Assembly: GCF_014472415.1 (NCBI RefSeq)
Contig: NZ_JACSZV010000002.1
Coordinates: 211,899-275,898 of the forward strand
Length of the DNA stretch: 64,000 nt
Origin: Pseudomonas sp. N40(2020)
Lineage (GTDB): Bacteria > Pseudomonadota > Gammaproteobacteria > Pseudomonadales > Pseudomonadaceae
Direction: 5' to 3'
This document shows positions 26,342 to 35,382 of the stretch, piece by piece. The position numbers and the translations under genes were made by a program. Within the stretch, counting starts at the first letter, position 1, and each line of letters begins with the position of its first letter. Under the pieces are notes generated by a model. That model had not been told where the DNA came from, ran no database searches, and was given only the letters and a program-made list of their open reading frames with translations.

Positions 26342-27094
26342 TTACAGCAATGGTGCGAGGTATCCAGCCCAGCGCGAGACGGCTTCCGGGCTTTGCAGCA
26401 AGTCGTTGCGCACCTCGATCAACACCGACTCCAGGCCGCGGGCGTCACCGTGCACCGGCACGGTCATGTCGCCCAGCGGATCTATCTTGTACGGCTGGTT
26501 GCCCGCGACTTTCAGCGGAAGCTCTTCGAGGCCGTCGAGCAGCCGTTGGGCATACGCCTTGGCCTGACCAAACAACACGCCGATTTCCAGCGGGCGCGGC
26601 TGGCCGTAATACACCGGGGTGAAACTGTGAATCCCGACCACCCGCACCGGTTGACCCTTGGCGATGCGTTCGTCGATCAGCGTCTGCAACTGTGTGTGAA
26701 ACGGCTTGAACAGCGTCTGGCGCCGGTATTCTCGGGTGGCTTCGTCCAGCTCGCGGTTGCCCGGCACTTGGTAAATCTCGCTCTGCGCCGGAATGCTGTC
26801 AGGCGCATGCCGTGGTCGATTCAGATCAATCAGCAGCCGCGAATAGTTGGCGCTCAACAGCGTCGCGCCGAGTGTTTCCGACAATTGCTCGGCCAGTTGC
26901 AGCGCGCCGATGTCCCAGGCGATGTGCTCGCGCGCGGCGGCATCGTCCAGACCCAGGTTGTTCAGGGCCTCTGGGATGTAGCGACTGGCGTGCTCGCACA
27001 CCAGAATCACCGGGTGCGTCGAGTCAGCTCGGCTCAGGTTGTAGACCGGTCGGGTGTACAACCCCAGTTCGGTGGATTCAGTACAGGCGTGCAT
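26342..27094 (-). CDS. N-formylglutamate amidohydrolase-like enzyme
   Basis: A 250-residue member of the N-formylglutamate amidohydrolase family (HutG-like), metal enzymes that remove formyl groups from amino acids. Visible blocks are VILVCEHASRYIP with the metal-binding Glu-His, HIAWDIGA, RLLIDLNRPRHA, and VGIHSFTPV with GVLFGQ. A GTG start three codons earlier (27103) is also possible; neither has a clear ribosome binding site. It overlaps the end of the glutamine-synthetase-like gene by 17 bases. No histidine (hut) genes are nearby, so the substrate may be a formylated or N-acyl product of the local pathway rather than N-formylglutamate. Confidence 0.82.
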   Translation of the reverse strand: MHACTESTELGLYTRPVYNLSRADSTHPVILVCEHASRYIPEALNNLGLDDAAAREHIAWDIGALQLAEQLSETLGATLLSANYSRLLIDLNRPRHAPDSIPAQSEIYQVPGNRELDEATREYRRQTLFKPFHTQLQTLIDERIAKGQPVRVVGIHSFTPVYYGQPRPLEIGVLFGQAKAYAQRLLDGLEELPLKVAGNQPYKIDPLGDMTVPVHGDARGLESVLIEVRNDLLQSPEAVSRWAGYLAPLL

Positions 27095-28409
27095 AGTGTT
27101 CACACAGGTCAGCGGGCGAGAGCTGTTCCGTCAGCGCCAGTTCCTCGGTTTTCAGGGCGTGGTAAGTATCGAGCAACGGCTTGGGCAGCCATTCATTGAA
27201 GGCGCCACTGTTGCGCAGGCAATCCAGTGCCTGGGCCAGCGAGACGGGCAGGGCAACGATGCCCCGCGCCGTGCGTTGCTCGTCGTTAAGTGAGTCGGGA
27301 ATCTCATCGGTGATCGCGTTCAGCGCCAGACGCTGTTCGATGCCCAGGCGTCCGGCGATCAGCAGCGCAGCCATGGCCAGGTGCGGCGAGGCGGTGGCGT
27401 CCATGGCGCGGAATTCCAGGTTGAACTGCGTGGCCACGGATTTGCCGCCCAGCGTCACCGTCGGGCAGATGCGCAGCGCCGCTTCACGGTTCTGCTGGCC
27501 CAGGCAGGCGTAGGACGCGCTCCAGTGGTGCGGCTGCAAGCGCTCGTACGACACCGGCGTCGGCGCAGTAAACGCACACAGCGCCGGCAAGTAATGCAGG
27601 ATGCCCGCCGCCCAATGCTGGCCGAGAGTCGACAGACCATTGCTGGTACCCGCGTCGTAGAGCATTGGCTGGCCGGCCAGATCAAGAAGGCTGACGTGCA
27701 GGTGTACCCCGTTGCACACCGCGTTCTCGGCGGTTTTCGGCGCGAAGCTCAGGTCGAGGCCCATTTGCCGGGCAATCTCGCGGGTAATCTCGCGCACGTT
27801 TACTGCGCGGTCCGCCGCTGCCACGCCGAGGGTTGGACGGCAGGTGATTTCGTATTGATGCTTGCCGTATTCCGGCAGGAACATTTCCGGCTCGACGCCA
27901 CCGGCGCGCAGGGCGCTGAGCAGCCAGCCGCCGAATTCGGCGCCCTGACGCTGCGCTTCGAGGGAAAACGCCAGGTGTTCGGCAAAGCCTGCATGCAAGT
28001 TGAATTCGTGTTCGAACGCGGCGTTGACCTGCAACCCCAACGCGTCGCGGTAGCGCTCGATTTCATCACGCAACAACGTGCGCGGGCAGGCGCCCCACGG
28101 GCGGCCATCGGTTTCGCGGATATCGCCGTGAATGAAATCCAGCGCTGGCGCATCGGCATCCGGCCCGTTGCTGACGGTGACGCGGCTGCTCAGATCGGGA
28201 ATCAGGCGCAAGTCACCATAAGCGCCCCACGGGTTGGTCGAGGCAATGATGTCTTGGGGCGTCAACGCGCTGTTGGCCGGAACCCAGCCGCAACCGGCGG
28301 CCTGGTAATGCTCAAGTTCATCGGTGGGGAACGAGCGGCCACGGGTGATGCCGATCAGGTCAGTGGTGACGATGGTGGTCATCGGCAGCGGCGTCAGGCG
28401 TGCGCTCAT
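27078..28409 (-). CDS. Glutamine synthetase-like ligase
   Basis: A 443-residue member of the glutamine synthetase superfamily. The catalytic barrel carries FEHEFNLHAGF, the HKQYEIT-like KHQYEITCRPT, AVCNGVHLHVSLL and NREAALRICP. Members outside nitrogen assimilation ligate glutamate to amines (gamma-glutamyl-amine synthetases), which fits the catabolic neighbourhood better than housekeeping GlnA. The ATG at 28409 overlaps the hydrolase stop by four bases (ATGA), showing coupling; the open frame upstream of it is antisense-type noise. The amine substrate is not identifiable from sequence. Confidence 0.85.
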   Translation of the reverse strand: MSARLTPLPMTTIVTTDLIGITRGRSFPTDELEHYQAAGCGWVPANSALTPQDIIASTNPWGAYGDLRLIPDLSSRVTVSNGPDADAPALDFIHGDIRETDGRPWGACPRTLLRDEIERYRDALGLQVNAAFEHEFNLHAGFAEHLAFSLEAQRQGAEFGGWLLSALRAGGVEPEMFLPEYGKHQYEITCRPTLGVAAADRAVNVREITREIARQMGLDLSFAPKTAENAVCNGVHLHVSLLDLAGQPMLYDAGTSNGLSTLGQHWAAGILHYLPALCAFTAPTPVSYERLQPHHWSASYACLGQQNREAALRICPTVTLGGKSVATQFNLEFRAMDATASPHLAMAALLIAGRLGIEQRLALNAITDEIPDSLNDEQRTARGIVALPVSLAQALDCLRNSGAFNEWLPKPLLDTYHALKTEELALTEQLSPADLCEHYARLY

Positions 28410-29050
28410 TGCTGCATCTCCTGCAACCGAGCGAGCACGGTATCGGTGTCGGTGATCCAGCAGTAACCCTTGATCGCATTCAGGCAGGCGTGATGCCGGG
28501 CTTCGTTGTAGGTGGCGCAGGCGTCTTCGACCAGCGTCACCAGATAGCCACGGTCGGCGGCGTCGCGCACGGCCATGTCGACGCATTGGTCGGTGACGAT
28601 GCCGGCGATGATCAGATGGCGGGTTTCGAGGTTGCGCAGCACGTAGTCGATGTTGGTCGAGTTGAAGACCCCGGACGAGGTTTTCGGCAGGACGATTTCG
28701 TTTTCCACCGGGGTCAGGTCTTCAATGATTCGCGCCTGCGCGCTGCCCTTGGGCAGGTGCATGTCTGACAGCTTGTGATCCAGCGAGCGGTCGCGGCCAT
28801 CAGCGGTCAGGCTTTCGATGATGGTGTGCAGGACGTTTTGCCGCGCCTGACGAAAGGCACTGAGCAACCGGCGTTGATTGGGCACCACCTGCATGTGCGC
28901 GCGGGTCAGGAAATACTCGCCGTCCGGGCCGTTCAGGTGCGGGTCGAACTGCGGTTCGAGCCAGGCACGCTGCATGTCGACCAGCAGCAACGCGGTATGG
29001 TCGGTGACAAACGGCAAGTCCCGCGGCGAGCGGTGGGGAAGGCTGAACAT
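28406..29050 (-). CDS. Isochorismatase-family cysteine hydrolase
   Basis: A 214-residue hydrolase with the family triad: Asp in ALLLVDMQRAWLE, Lys in LPKTSSGVFNST and Cys in GIVTDQCVDMAVRDAADRGY. Relatives are amidases acting on nicotinamide, N-carbamoyl compounds or isochorismate. It lies between the regulator and the glutamine-synthetase-like gene, with two bases after the former and a four-base overlap with the latter. It probably cleaves an amide or vinyl-ether intermediate of the local pathway. Exact substrate is unknown. Confidence 0.85.
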   Translation of the reverse strand: MFSLPHRSPRDLPFVTDHTALLLVDMQRAWLEPQFDPHLNGPDGEYFLTRAHMQVVPNQRRLLSAFRQARQNVLHTIIESLTADGRDRSLDHKLSDMHLPKGSAQARIIEDLTPVENEIVLPKTSSGVFNSTNIDYVLRNLETRHLIIAGIVTDQCVDMAVRDAADRGYLVTLVEDACATYNEARHHACLNAIKGYCWITDTDTVLARLQEMQQ

Positions 29051-29052
29051 CC

Positions 29053-29907
29053 TTATTTATCCTCCAGCAGGTGGGTGTTGAAGTCGTTGCGCAGGGCGTC
29101 GATGCCTTCCAGGCGATCGGCCAGATTTTCAGTGCGCAGGGTCAGACAGGCGATCAGTGCTTCGACCTGAGCCAGCGCCGGGACCATGGTGTCGAACGGC
29201 GAAGCCGATTCCACCGGGGCGCTGATGATCAGATCAGCCAGTTCGCGCAGCGGCGAGGCGTAGATGTCGGTGAACAGCACCACGCGCGCGTTGCTGTTTT
29301 TCGCGGCACTGGCGACGCGCAGGGCCTGGGTTTGATAACGGCGGTAGTCAAACACCAGCACCACGTCCTGGCGTTGCAGATCGAACAGGCGATCGGGCAG
29401 TTGCGCGTTGTCCTCCAGTGCAAAGCAACCGGGGCGCAGCAGGCGCAAGTGATTGAGCAGGTAAGTCGCCATCAGGCTGCTGAAACGGCCGCCGAAGCAG
29501 TACACCTGATGTCGGCCATCGAGCAGCCAGTCGGTGAGGATGCGCACGTCTTCGGGTTGGGTCAGCGATAGGGTTTCAACCAGCAGGCGGTGGCTGTCGC
29601 CCAGATAGTGGCTCCAGGCGTCATCCTTTTGCTGCTGCGCGCGTGGCTGCAGCAGGGTGCGCGGCGAGCGCAGGCGATGGTCCATGTCGCTGAGCAGGGC
29701 GTCCTGGAATTCGGCATAACCGCCGAAACCGAGTTTTTTCACCAGCCTGACGATGGTCGGATCGCTGACGCCGGCATGTTCGGCCAGTCGCGCCATGGGC
29801 CCCAGCCCATTGCGTGGGTACTGATCAAGCAGGGCGCGAACAACTTTGCGCTCCGACGGCGTAAGGTCGAGGCCGGGGTCGGTGATCAGGTCTCTGAGAG
29901 GGGGCAT
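29053..29907 (-). CDS. MurR/RpiR-family transcriptional regulator
   Basis: A 284-residue regulator: an N-terminal HTH_6 domain (TPSERKVVRALLDQYPRNG and HAGVSDPTIVRLVKKLGFGGYAEF) and a C-terminal SIS ligand-binding domain (about residues 120-260). ATG 29907 has AGGAG seven bases upstream, so the 13 extra upstream codons are rejected. It is the first gene of the minus-strand catabolic run. Two near-identical 16-base inverted repeats upstream (29968-29983 and 30040-30055) are good operator candidates, suggesting autoregulation and control of the operon. The effector is probably a pathway metabolite. Confidence 0.87.
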   Translation of the reverse strand: MPPLRDLITDPGLDLTPSERKVVRALLDQYPRNGLGPMARLAEHAGVSDPTIVRLVKKLGFGGYAEFQDALLSDMDHRLRSPRTLLQPRAQQQKDDAWSHYLGDSHRLLVETLSLTQPEDVRILTDWLLDGRHQVYCFGGRFSSLMATYLLNHLRLLRPGCFALEDNAQLPDRLFDLQRQDVVLVFDYRRYQTQALRVASAAKNSNARVVLFTDIYASPLRELADLIISAPVESASPFDTMVPALAQVEALIACLTLRTENLADRLEGIDALRNDFNTHLLEDK

Positions 29908-29967
29908 CCTGGCTCCTGCTGGATGGGTGTGTCGAATTCGTTTCACAATCCGTTAAAACAGTATTTA

Positions 29968-29983
29968 TGTAACGGACGCTACA
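29968..29983. promoter_or_regulatory. Candidate MurR/RpiR operator, site 1
   Basis: TGTAACGGACGCTACA is an imperfect inverted repeat of the form TGTAAC-N4-GCTACA, 61 bases upstream of the regulator start. The same pattern recurs 72 bases further out. Confidence 0.5.
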
Positions 29984-30039
29984 TGTCTAGCGATTTTTTT
30001 GCCGTGTTGAAAAGGCCCTAAAATGGGGCGAGATACCCG

Positions 30040-30055
30040 TGTAACAAGGGCTACA
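30040..30055. promoter_or_regulatory. Candidate MurR/RpiR operator, site 2
   Basis: TGTAACAAGGGCTACA repeats site 1 with a different four-base centre, as expected for a dimeric repressor site. It lies between the regulator and the divergent histidine phosphatase gene, so it could influence either side. Confidence 0.5.
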
Positions 30056-30237
30056 TTGAGGTCGACATGTCTTGTAGTCCATTGCCCATTGTGGTGTCAG
30101 ATATCGCCGCTTTTTCGCCATCGCTGAGTGACACTTCGCGGCATCGGTCAGTCCGGAAGCCTCGGTTTACGGCACAATGGCCAACATATCGGCAATGCGC
30201 CGTTGAATTTTGATGTCCCTCGACCGAGTGATTGATT

Positions 30238-30807
30238 GTGCAAACCAGCCGTTTGACATTGATATGCCATGCACGAACCGTCGCACAAAAATTGGCGCGT
30301 TTTCCTACGAGTGAGCCTGTTGAAAATATTGGCTTGGCCTCTGAGGCGCTGGCTACGCGTTTCCAACCTCCGCGGCGTTTGATCTGCGGACCGGAGTTGC
30401 GCACCCGGCAGACGGCGGCGTGGTTTGGCGCGGATGCTCAAGTCGATGAGGCGCTGCGCGATTGTGATTGGGGGCAGTGGCACGGCCAATCGATCAAGGA
30501 TCTGCAAAGCACACAGGAAGCGGCGTTGCGCACCTGGCTCGAACATCCCCACGCCACGCCCCACGGTGGTGAGTCGGTTGCGCAACTTTGTGAGCGGGTG
30601 GCAGCGTGGCTGGTCAGTTTGCAAGCCACGCCGGGCCATGTCGTGGCGGTCACCCATCCGTTCATCATCCGCGCCGCGCTGATGCAGATGATGCGCGGTT
30701 CGGCCTTTCATGACATTGATGTCGAGCCGTTATCGGTTGTCGAATTGCGCTTCACGGGGCGCTGGCGGCTACGCTTGCCCGGTCTCGACGTTGCAGGAGC
30801 GCACTGA
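30238..30807 (+). CDS. Histidine phosphatase-family protein with altered active site
   Basis: A protein of about 189 residues from the phosphoglycerate mutase-like family, directly upstream of cobF and sharing one base with it (TGATG). The fold is recognisable (LICGPELRTRQTAAWFG, CDWGQWHGQ, TPHGGESVAQLCERV, VVAVTHPFIIRAAL). However, the catalytic RHG motif reads CHA (TLICHARTV), so the first arginine is replaced by cysteine while the histidine remains. Activity may be changed or lost. Position suggests a role around cobalamin synthesis, as for CobC-type phosphatases, though this is only inference. A TTG two codons upstream is another possible start. Confidence 0.75.
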   Translation: MQTSRLTLICHARTVAQKLARFPTSEPVENIGLASEALATRFQPPRRLICGPELRTRQTAAWFGADAQVDEALRDCDWGQWHGQSIKDLQSTQEAALRTWLEHPHATPHGGESVAQLCERVAAWLVSLQATPGHVVAVTHPFIIRAALMQMMRGSAFHDIDVEPLSVVELRFTGRWRLRLPGLDVAGAH

Positions 30808-31568
30808 TGAAACAACTGCTGGTGATCGGCATCGGTGCCGGCAATCCGGACTACATCACGATGCAGGCGGTGAAAGCGCTGAATCGGGTGGATGTTTTTT
30901 TTCTGATGGATAAAGGCGCGAGCAAGGACCAACTGATCGACCTGCGTCGCGAGATCTGTGAGCGCTACATCACGGATCCCACGTATCGTTTCGTCCAAGC
31001 CCACAGCCCGGAGCGCGAGCGTGGCGACGTGGACTACACCACCAGCGTCGATGATCTGAATCGCGCCAAACAGCAAACCTTCGAACGGCTGATCAATGAC
31101 GAAATGTCTGACGGCGAGTGCGGCGGTTTTCTGGTGTGGGGCGATCCGGCGTTGTACGACAGCACCATTCGTATCCTCCAGGCGATTCTGGCGTCAGGCC
31201 GCTGTGCCTTCGAGTTTGAGGTGATCCCCGGGATTACCAGCGTTCAGGCGTTGGCCGCGCAGCACAAGGTGCCGCTGAACACGATTGGCCGCTCGATAGA
31301 AATCACCACAGGCCGGCGTCTGGCGGCGGGGCAGGTGAGTGATGCCGACAGTCTGGTGGTGATGCTCGACGCCGAAGATTCCTACCAGCATGTGGCTGAT
31401 CCGCAGACAGAGATTTACTGGGGGGCCTATCTGGGCACGCCGGATGAGATTCTGATCAGCGGCAAAATCGGGGAGGTGGCGGATGAGATCGAGCGGGTGC
31501 GCAAGGCTGCACGGGCTGAGCATGGGTGGATCATGGATACTTATTTGCTGCGCAAGCCATATTCGTGA
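30807..31568 (+). CDS. cobF: Precorrin-6A synthase (deacetylating)
   Basis: CobF catalyses C1 methylation with loss of acetate in the aerobic cobalamin pathway, turning precorrin-5 into precorrin-6A with S-adenosylmethionine. The 253 residues match the family length, with the methyltransferase loop VIGIGAGNPDYITMQAVKAL and LMDKGASKDQL at the N-terminus and VIPGITSVQALAAQH near residue 140. It is coupled to the preceding phosphatase-like gene. No other cob gene is in the window; in Pseudomonas cobF is often separate. No B12 riboswitch signature was found upstream. Confidence 0.92.
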   Translation: MKQLLVIGIGAGNPDYITMQAVKALNRVDVFFLMDKGASKDQLIDLRREICERYITDPTYRFVQAHSPERERGDVDYTTSVDDLNRAKQQTFERLINDEMSDGECGGFLVWGDPALYDSTIRILQAILASGRCAFEFEVIPGITSVQALAAQHKVPLNTIGRSIEITTGRRLAAGQVSDADSLVVMLDAEDSYQHVADPQTEIYWGAYLGTPDEILISGKIGEVADEIERVRKAARAEHGWIMDTYLLRKPYS

Positions 31569-31623
31569 ACGACACAATCCTCTATCGGAGCAGCCTTCGG
31601 CAACTCCTGCAGGTAAGCAGGTA

Positions 31624-31658
31624 GACAGCGGGCGGATGTCGTGGATCCGCTCGCTGTC
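31624..31658. terminator. Hairpin between convergent genes
   Basis: An inverted repeat GACAGCGGGCGGAT...ATCCGCTCGCTGTC lies between the ends of cobF and the thiolase gene. It likely terminates both transcripts. A degenerate REP arm (GGAGCAGCCTTCGGCAACTCC) precedes it. Confidence 0.6.
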
Positions 31659-31669
31659 TGTATTGCTCT

Positions 31670-32851
31670 TTATCCGCGTTGCAGCGCCAGGGCGACGCCT
31701 TGGCCACCACCGATGCAAAGGGTCGCCAGACCCTTTTTCGCATCACGCTTGATCATTTCATGCAGCAAAGTCACCAGCACCCGGCAACCCGATGCACCGA
31801 TCGGGTGGCCCAAAGCGATAGCGCCACCGTTGACGTTGACCTTGTCCAGATCCCATTGCAGATCCTTGGCCACGGCCAGCGATTGTGCGGCGAAGGCTTC
31901 GTTGGCTTCGATCAGATCGAGCTGGTCAATCGACCAGCCAGCCTTGTCCAGGCAGCGACGAGTGGCCGAGACCGGGCCGATGCCCATGATCGCCGGGTCG
32001 ACGCCCGCGTTGGCGTAAGCGGCGATAGTGGCCAGCACTGGCAGGCCCAGCGCCTTGGCTTTCTCGGCGCTCATCAGGATCACAGCGGCGGCGCCGTCGT
32101 TCAGCGAGGAAGCATTGCCGGCAGTGACACTGCCATCCTTTTTGAAAGCCGGGCGCAGTTTGGCCAGGGATTCGGCGGTGGTAGCGCCGCGCGGTTGCTC
32201 GTCAACCTTGAACGCAACCGGGTCGCCTTTGCGCTGCGGAATCAGGATCGGGGTGATTTCATCGACGAAGCGACCGGCCTCGATGGCAGCGGCGGCTTTC
32301 TGCTGTGAAGCAGCAGCGAAGGTGTCCTGCTGTTCACGGGTGATTTCGTATTTGTCGACCAGATTCTCGGCAGTGATACCCATGTGGTAATCGTTGAACG
32401 CATCCCACAGGCCGTCGCTGATCATGGTGTCGACGATTTGCGCGTGACCCATGCGCAGACCGGTGCGCGCACCCGGCATCACGTAGTTGGACAGGCTCAT
32501 GTTTTCCTGGCCGCCGGCGATGATCACGTCAGCGTCGCCGCAGCGGATCGCCTGGGCGCCGAGGTGCAGGGCTTTCAGACCCGAGCCGCAGACCTTGTTC
32601 AGGGTGATGGCCGGTACGGCGTGGGGCAGGCCAGCCTTGATCGCGGCCTGACGCGCCGGGTTCTGGCCGGCGCCGGCAGTCAGCACTTGGCCCATGATCA
32701 CTTCATCGACCTGAGCACCGTCCAGACCGGTCTGCTCGAGCAACTGGCGGATCACCGCCGCGCCCAGATCGACTGCGGATACCGAGGCCAGCGCACCCTG
32801 GAAACTGCCGATCGCGGTACGCGTGGCGGCAACAATGACAACGTCTTGCAT
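31670..32851 (-). CDS. atoB: Acetyl-CoA C-acetyltransferase (thiolase)
   Basis: A 393-residue thiolase that cleaves acetoacetyl-CoA to two acetyl-CoA (or the reverse). The acylated cysteine is in [16 protein letters not shown] (near residue 88). The C-terminal blocks [17 protein letters not shown] and [10 protein letters not shown] contain the other catalytic His and Cys. ATG 32851 is chosen because AGGAA precedes it. It follows the CoA-transferase pair by 11 bases, giving the order transferase A, transferase B, thiolase, the same as the P. aeruginosa dhcAB-atoB cluster. Confidence 0.93.
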   Translation of the reverse strand: MQDVVIVAATRTAIGSFQGALASVSAVDLGAAVIRQLLEQTGLDGAQVDEVIMGQVLTAGAGQNPARQAAIKAGLPHAVPAITLNKVCGSGLKALHLGAQAIRCGDADVIIAGGQENMSLSNYVMPGARTGLRMGHAQIVDTMISDGLWDAFNDYHMGITAENLVDKYEITREQQDTFAAASQQKAAAAIEAGRFVDEITPILIPQRKGDPVAFKVDEQPRGATTAESLAKLRPAFKKDGSVTAGNASSLNDGAAAVILMSAEKAKALGLPVLATIAAYANAGVDPAIMGIGPVSATRRCLDKAGWSIDQLDLIEANEAFAAQSLAVAKDLQWDLDKVNVNGGAIALGHPIGASGCRVLVTLLHEMIKRDAKKGLATLCIGGGQGVALALQRG

Positions 32852-32862
32852 TTTCGAATTCC

Positions 32863-33528
32863 TCACTGGGCAGCGAACTGCATTTCCGGTACGTGATCAG
32901 GCACGATCAGTTTGCCGGCGGTTTTGGCCACAATCTCTTCAATGCTGACGCCCGGTGCGCGCTCTTTGAGAATGAACGCGCCGTTCTCGATTTCGAGATA
33001 GGCGAGGTCGGTCAGCACACGCTTGATGCACCCGGCGCCGGTCAGCGGCAGGCTGCACTTGGATAACAGTTTGGACTCACCATCCTTGGATGCGTGGGTC
33101 ATGATGACGATGATGTTGTCTGCGCCAGCCACCAGATCCATCGCGCCGCCCATGCCCTTGACCAGTTTGCCGGGGATCATCCACGAGGCGATGTTGCCTT
33201 CGACGTCCACTTCAAACGCGCCGAGCACGGTCAGGTCGACATGGCCGCCGCGAATCATCGCAAAGGATTCGGCGGAGGAGAAGATCGACGCGCCAATGCG
33301 CGCGGTCACCGTCTGTTTGCCGGCGTTGATCATGTCGGCATCGATGGTTTCTTCCGTCGGAAAAGGACCCATGCCGAGCAGGCCGTTTTCCGATTGCAGC
33401 ATGACTTCCATGCCTTCGGGAATGTAGTTGGCGACCAGGGTCGGAATGCCGATACCGAGGTTCACGTAATAGCCGTCCTGCATTTCGCGGGCGACGCGCT
33501 GAGCCATTTGTTCGCGGGAAAGTGCCAT
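32863..33528 (-). CDS. dhcB: 3-ketoacid CoA-transferase, subunit B
   Basis: A 221-residue subunit with the catalytic glutamate in [12 protein letters not shown] and the [21 protein letters not shown] block. With subunit A it moves CoA from a donor acyl-CoA to a 3-ketoacid. In P. aeruginosa the homologous pair beside a LysR gene and atoB is DhcAB, needed for 3-dehydrocarnitine in carnitine catabolism. Acetoacetate is the alternative substrate (ScoB/AtoA naming). The gene order here favours the Dhc assignment, but sequence alone cannot separate the two. Confidence 0.85.
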   Translation of the reverse strand: MALSREQMAQRVAREMQDGYYVNLGIGIPTLVANYIPEGMEVMLQSENGLLGMGPFPTEETIDADMINAGKQTVTARIGASIFSSAESFAMIRGGHVDLTVLGAFEVDVEGNIASWMIPGKLVKGMGGAMDLVAGADNIIVIMTHASKDGESKLLSKCSLPLTGAGCIKRVLTDLAYLEIENGAFILKERAPGVSIEEIVAKTAGKLIVPDHVPEMQFAAQ

Positions 33529-33552
33529 GTTTTTATTCTCCGTCAGCCTGAA

Positions 33553-34251
33553 TTATTTGCGGATGGTGCGCTGTTCGATGCGTTTTTCGAACGTGCCGCA
33601 AATGACCCGGTCGACGTAGATGCCCGGGGTGTGGATGTGTGCCGGGTCCAATTCGCCGGGTTCGACGATTTCTTCGACTTCGACCACGGTGATCTTCCCA
33701 GCAGTGGCGGCCAGCGGATTGAAGTTCTGCGCAGTGTGACGGTAGATGACGTTACCGAAGTGGTCGGCTTTCCAGCCTTTGACGATGGCGAAGTCGCCGG
33801 TGATGGATTCTTCCATCAGGTACTTGCGACCTTTGAACTCACGCACTTCTTTACCGTCGGCGACTGGAGTGCCGACACCGGTAGCGGTGAAGAAGGCCGG
33901 GATCCCGGCACCACCTGCGCGCATTTTCTCGGCCAGGGTGCCTTGCGGGGTCAGGATGACTTCGATTTCGCCTTTGAGCAGTTGCTCTTCGAACAACTTG
34001 TTTTCGCCGACGTAAGAGGCGACGACCTTGCTGATCTGGCGGTCGGTCAGCAGTACGCCAAGACCGAAACCGTCGACGCCGCAGTTGTTGGAAACTACGG
34101 TGAGGTCGCGGGTGCCTTTGCGCTTGATCTCGGCGATCAGGTTTTCCGGAATGCCGCACAGACCGAAGCCGCCGGCGATGACGGTCATGCCGTCTTCAAG
34201 CCCGGCGAGGGCTTCCTCGTAGGAACTCACGCGCTTGTCGAAACCTGCCAT
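33553..34251 (-). CDS. dhcA: 3-ketoacid CoA-transferase, subunit A
   Basis: A 232-residue alpha subunit with the CoA-binding [16 protein letters not shown] near residue 25 and [23 protein letters not shown] 34251 is preceded by AGAGGTG. The frame stays open for a further 200 codons upstream, but that stretch lies antisense to the LysR gene and is not coding. It is the first gene of the CoA-transferase/thiolase operon and is divergent from the LysR regulator that probably controls it. Confidence 0.86.
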   Translation of the reverse strand: MAGFDKRVSSYEEALAGLEDGMTVIAGGFGLCGIPENLIAEIKRKGTRDLTVVSNNCGVDGFGLGVLLTDRQISKVVASYVGENKLFEEQLLKGEIEVILTPQGTLAEKMRAGGAGIPAFFTATGVGTPVADGKEVREFKGRKYLMEESITGDFAIVKGWKADHFGNVIYRHTAQNFNPLAATAGKITVVEVEEIVEPGELDPAHIHTPGIYVDRVICGTFEKRIEQRTIRK

Positions 34252-34382
34252 ATGCACCTCTTTTATTATTTGCGGGCGGCTGGCTAGCCGAATGGTTGGA
34301 GTGTCGCGCCGGTGGATATATTTGTTAAGTTGATTTTTAAGGTTGATTGATAGATAAAACTCAACAATCCATATCGATTCAC

Positions 34383-34462
34383 TGTAGGAGCTGCCGAAGG
34401 CTGCGATCTTTTGGTTTTTGTTTTTCAAGATCAAAAGATCGCAGCCTTCGGCAGCTCCTACA
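34383..34462. repeat. REP pair of the RAYT-associated family
   Basis: Two 30-base inverted arms (TGTAGGAGCTGCCGAAGGCT..., 34383-34412 and 34433-34462) identical in core to those flanking the RAYT gene at 46.6-47.3 kb. The element sits only 20 bases before the LysR start, inside the presumed control region. Confidence 0.88.
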
Positions 34463-34482
34463 TTAAAGGGCGTACAGCGTTC

Positions 34483-35358
34483 ATGACCATCAAACAGATC
34501 CGCGCCTTTCTCGCCGTGGCCCAAAGCCTGAGTTTCGCCGTGGCCTGCGAGCGGTTGCACCTGTCGCAATCGGCGCTGAGCCTGACCATCAAGGCATTGG
34601 AAGAGGGCTTGGGCGGGCGCCTCTTCAGCCGCAACACCCGCAACGTCGCGTTGACCGCCGAGGGTGAATCCCTGCTGCCGCTGGCCCGACGCCTGATCGC
34701 CGACTGGGACAACGCCGAGGACGAAATGCGCCAGCGCTTCAGCCTGCAACGCGGGCGGGTGACGCTGGCGGCGATGCCGTCGTTTGCCGGTAATCTGCTG
34801 CCGCCGATTCTCAAGACTTTCCGCGCGCGCTATCCGAACGTCAACGTGACGGTGAATGACGTGATCAACGAGCAAGTGCTGGAAATGGTTCGCGACCGAC
34901 AGGTGGAGTTGGGCGTGGCTTTCGAGCCGATGCAGAACACCTCGATGACCTTCACGCCTCTTTATATGGATCGCTTTGTGGCGGTGGTGCCGCAGGATTC
35001 ACCGCTGGCGGATCTTGCCGAAATAGATTGGCAAACCTTGTTGCAGGAACCGTTCATCACCTTGCAACGACCGTCGACGGTGCGGGTGATGCTCGAAGAA
35101 CACTTGCAGGCCCGGGGCATGAAGCTGCCCGTGGAATTTGAAAGCCATCAACTGGCGACGGTCGGGCGGATGGTTGCCAGTGGGCTGGGCGTCAGTGCGG
35201 TGCCGGCATTGTGTGCCGAGCAGATGCAGGAACTGGGTGCGCGATGCCTGACGTTGAATGATTCGGTGGAACGGGCGATTGGTGTGCTGACCGAGCCGGG
35301 CAATGAACTGTCGGCGGCGGCGCAGGCGTTGTTCGATATCCTCAAAGCCGAACATTGA
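34483..35358 (+). CDS. dhcR: LysR-family regulator (DhcR-like)
   Basis: A 291-residue LysR regulator. The N-terminal winged helix-turn-helix reads [18 protein letters not shown] and [20 protein letters not shown], followed by a periplasmic-binding-like effector domain. ATG 34483 opens the HTH directly; the 24 upstream in-frame codons come from the REP element. No strong ribosome binding site is present, perhaps because the REP insertion moved or replaced it. It is divergent from the CoA-transferase operon, the same layout as dhcR-dhcAB in P. aeruginosa, so activation of that operon is the likely role. Confidence 0.83.
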   Translation: MTIKQIRAFLAVAQSLSFAVACERLHLSQSALSLTIKALEEGLGGRLFSRNTRNVALTAEGESLLPLARRLIADWDNAEDEMRQRFSLQRGRVTLAAMPSFAGNLLPPILKTFRARYPNVNVTVNDVINEQVLEMVRDRQVELGVAFEPMQNTSMTFTPLYMDRFVAVVPQDSPLADLAEIDWQTLLQEPFITLQRPSTVRVMLEEHLQARGMKLPVEFESHQLATVGRMVASGLGVSAVPALCAEQMQELGARCLTLNDSVERAIGVLTEPGNELSAAAQALFDILKAEH

Positions 35359-35382
35359 TCCCTCCTACAGGGATTTATGTGC

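Noticed and set aside
30051..30237. Cobalamin riboswitch upstream of the cobF operon
   Set aside because: The segment GTCAGTCCGGAAGCCT recalled a B12 box, but the conserved B12-box consensus and the surrounding helices could not be found.
34252..34875. N-terminal extension of the CoA-transferase A frame
   Set aside because: It runs antisense through the LysR gene and the REP element; ATG 34251 has a ribosome binding site and gives the family length.
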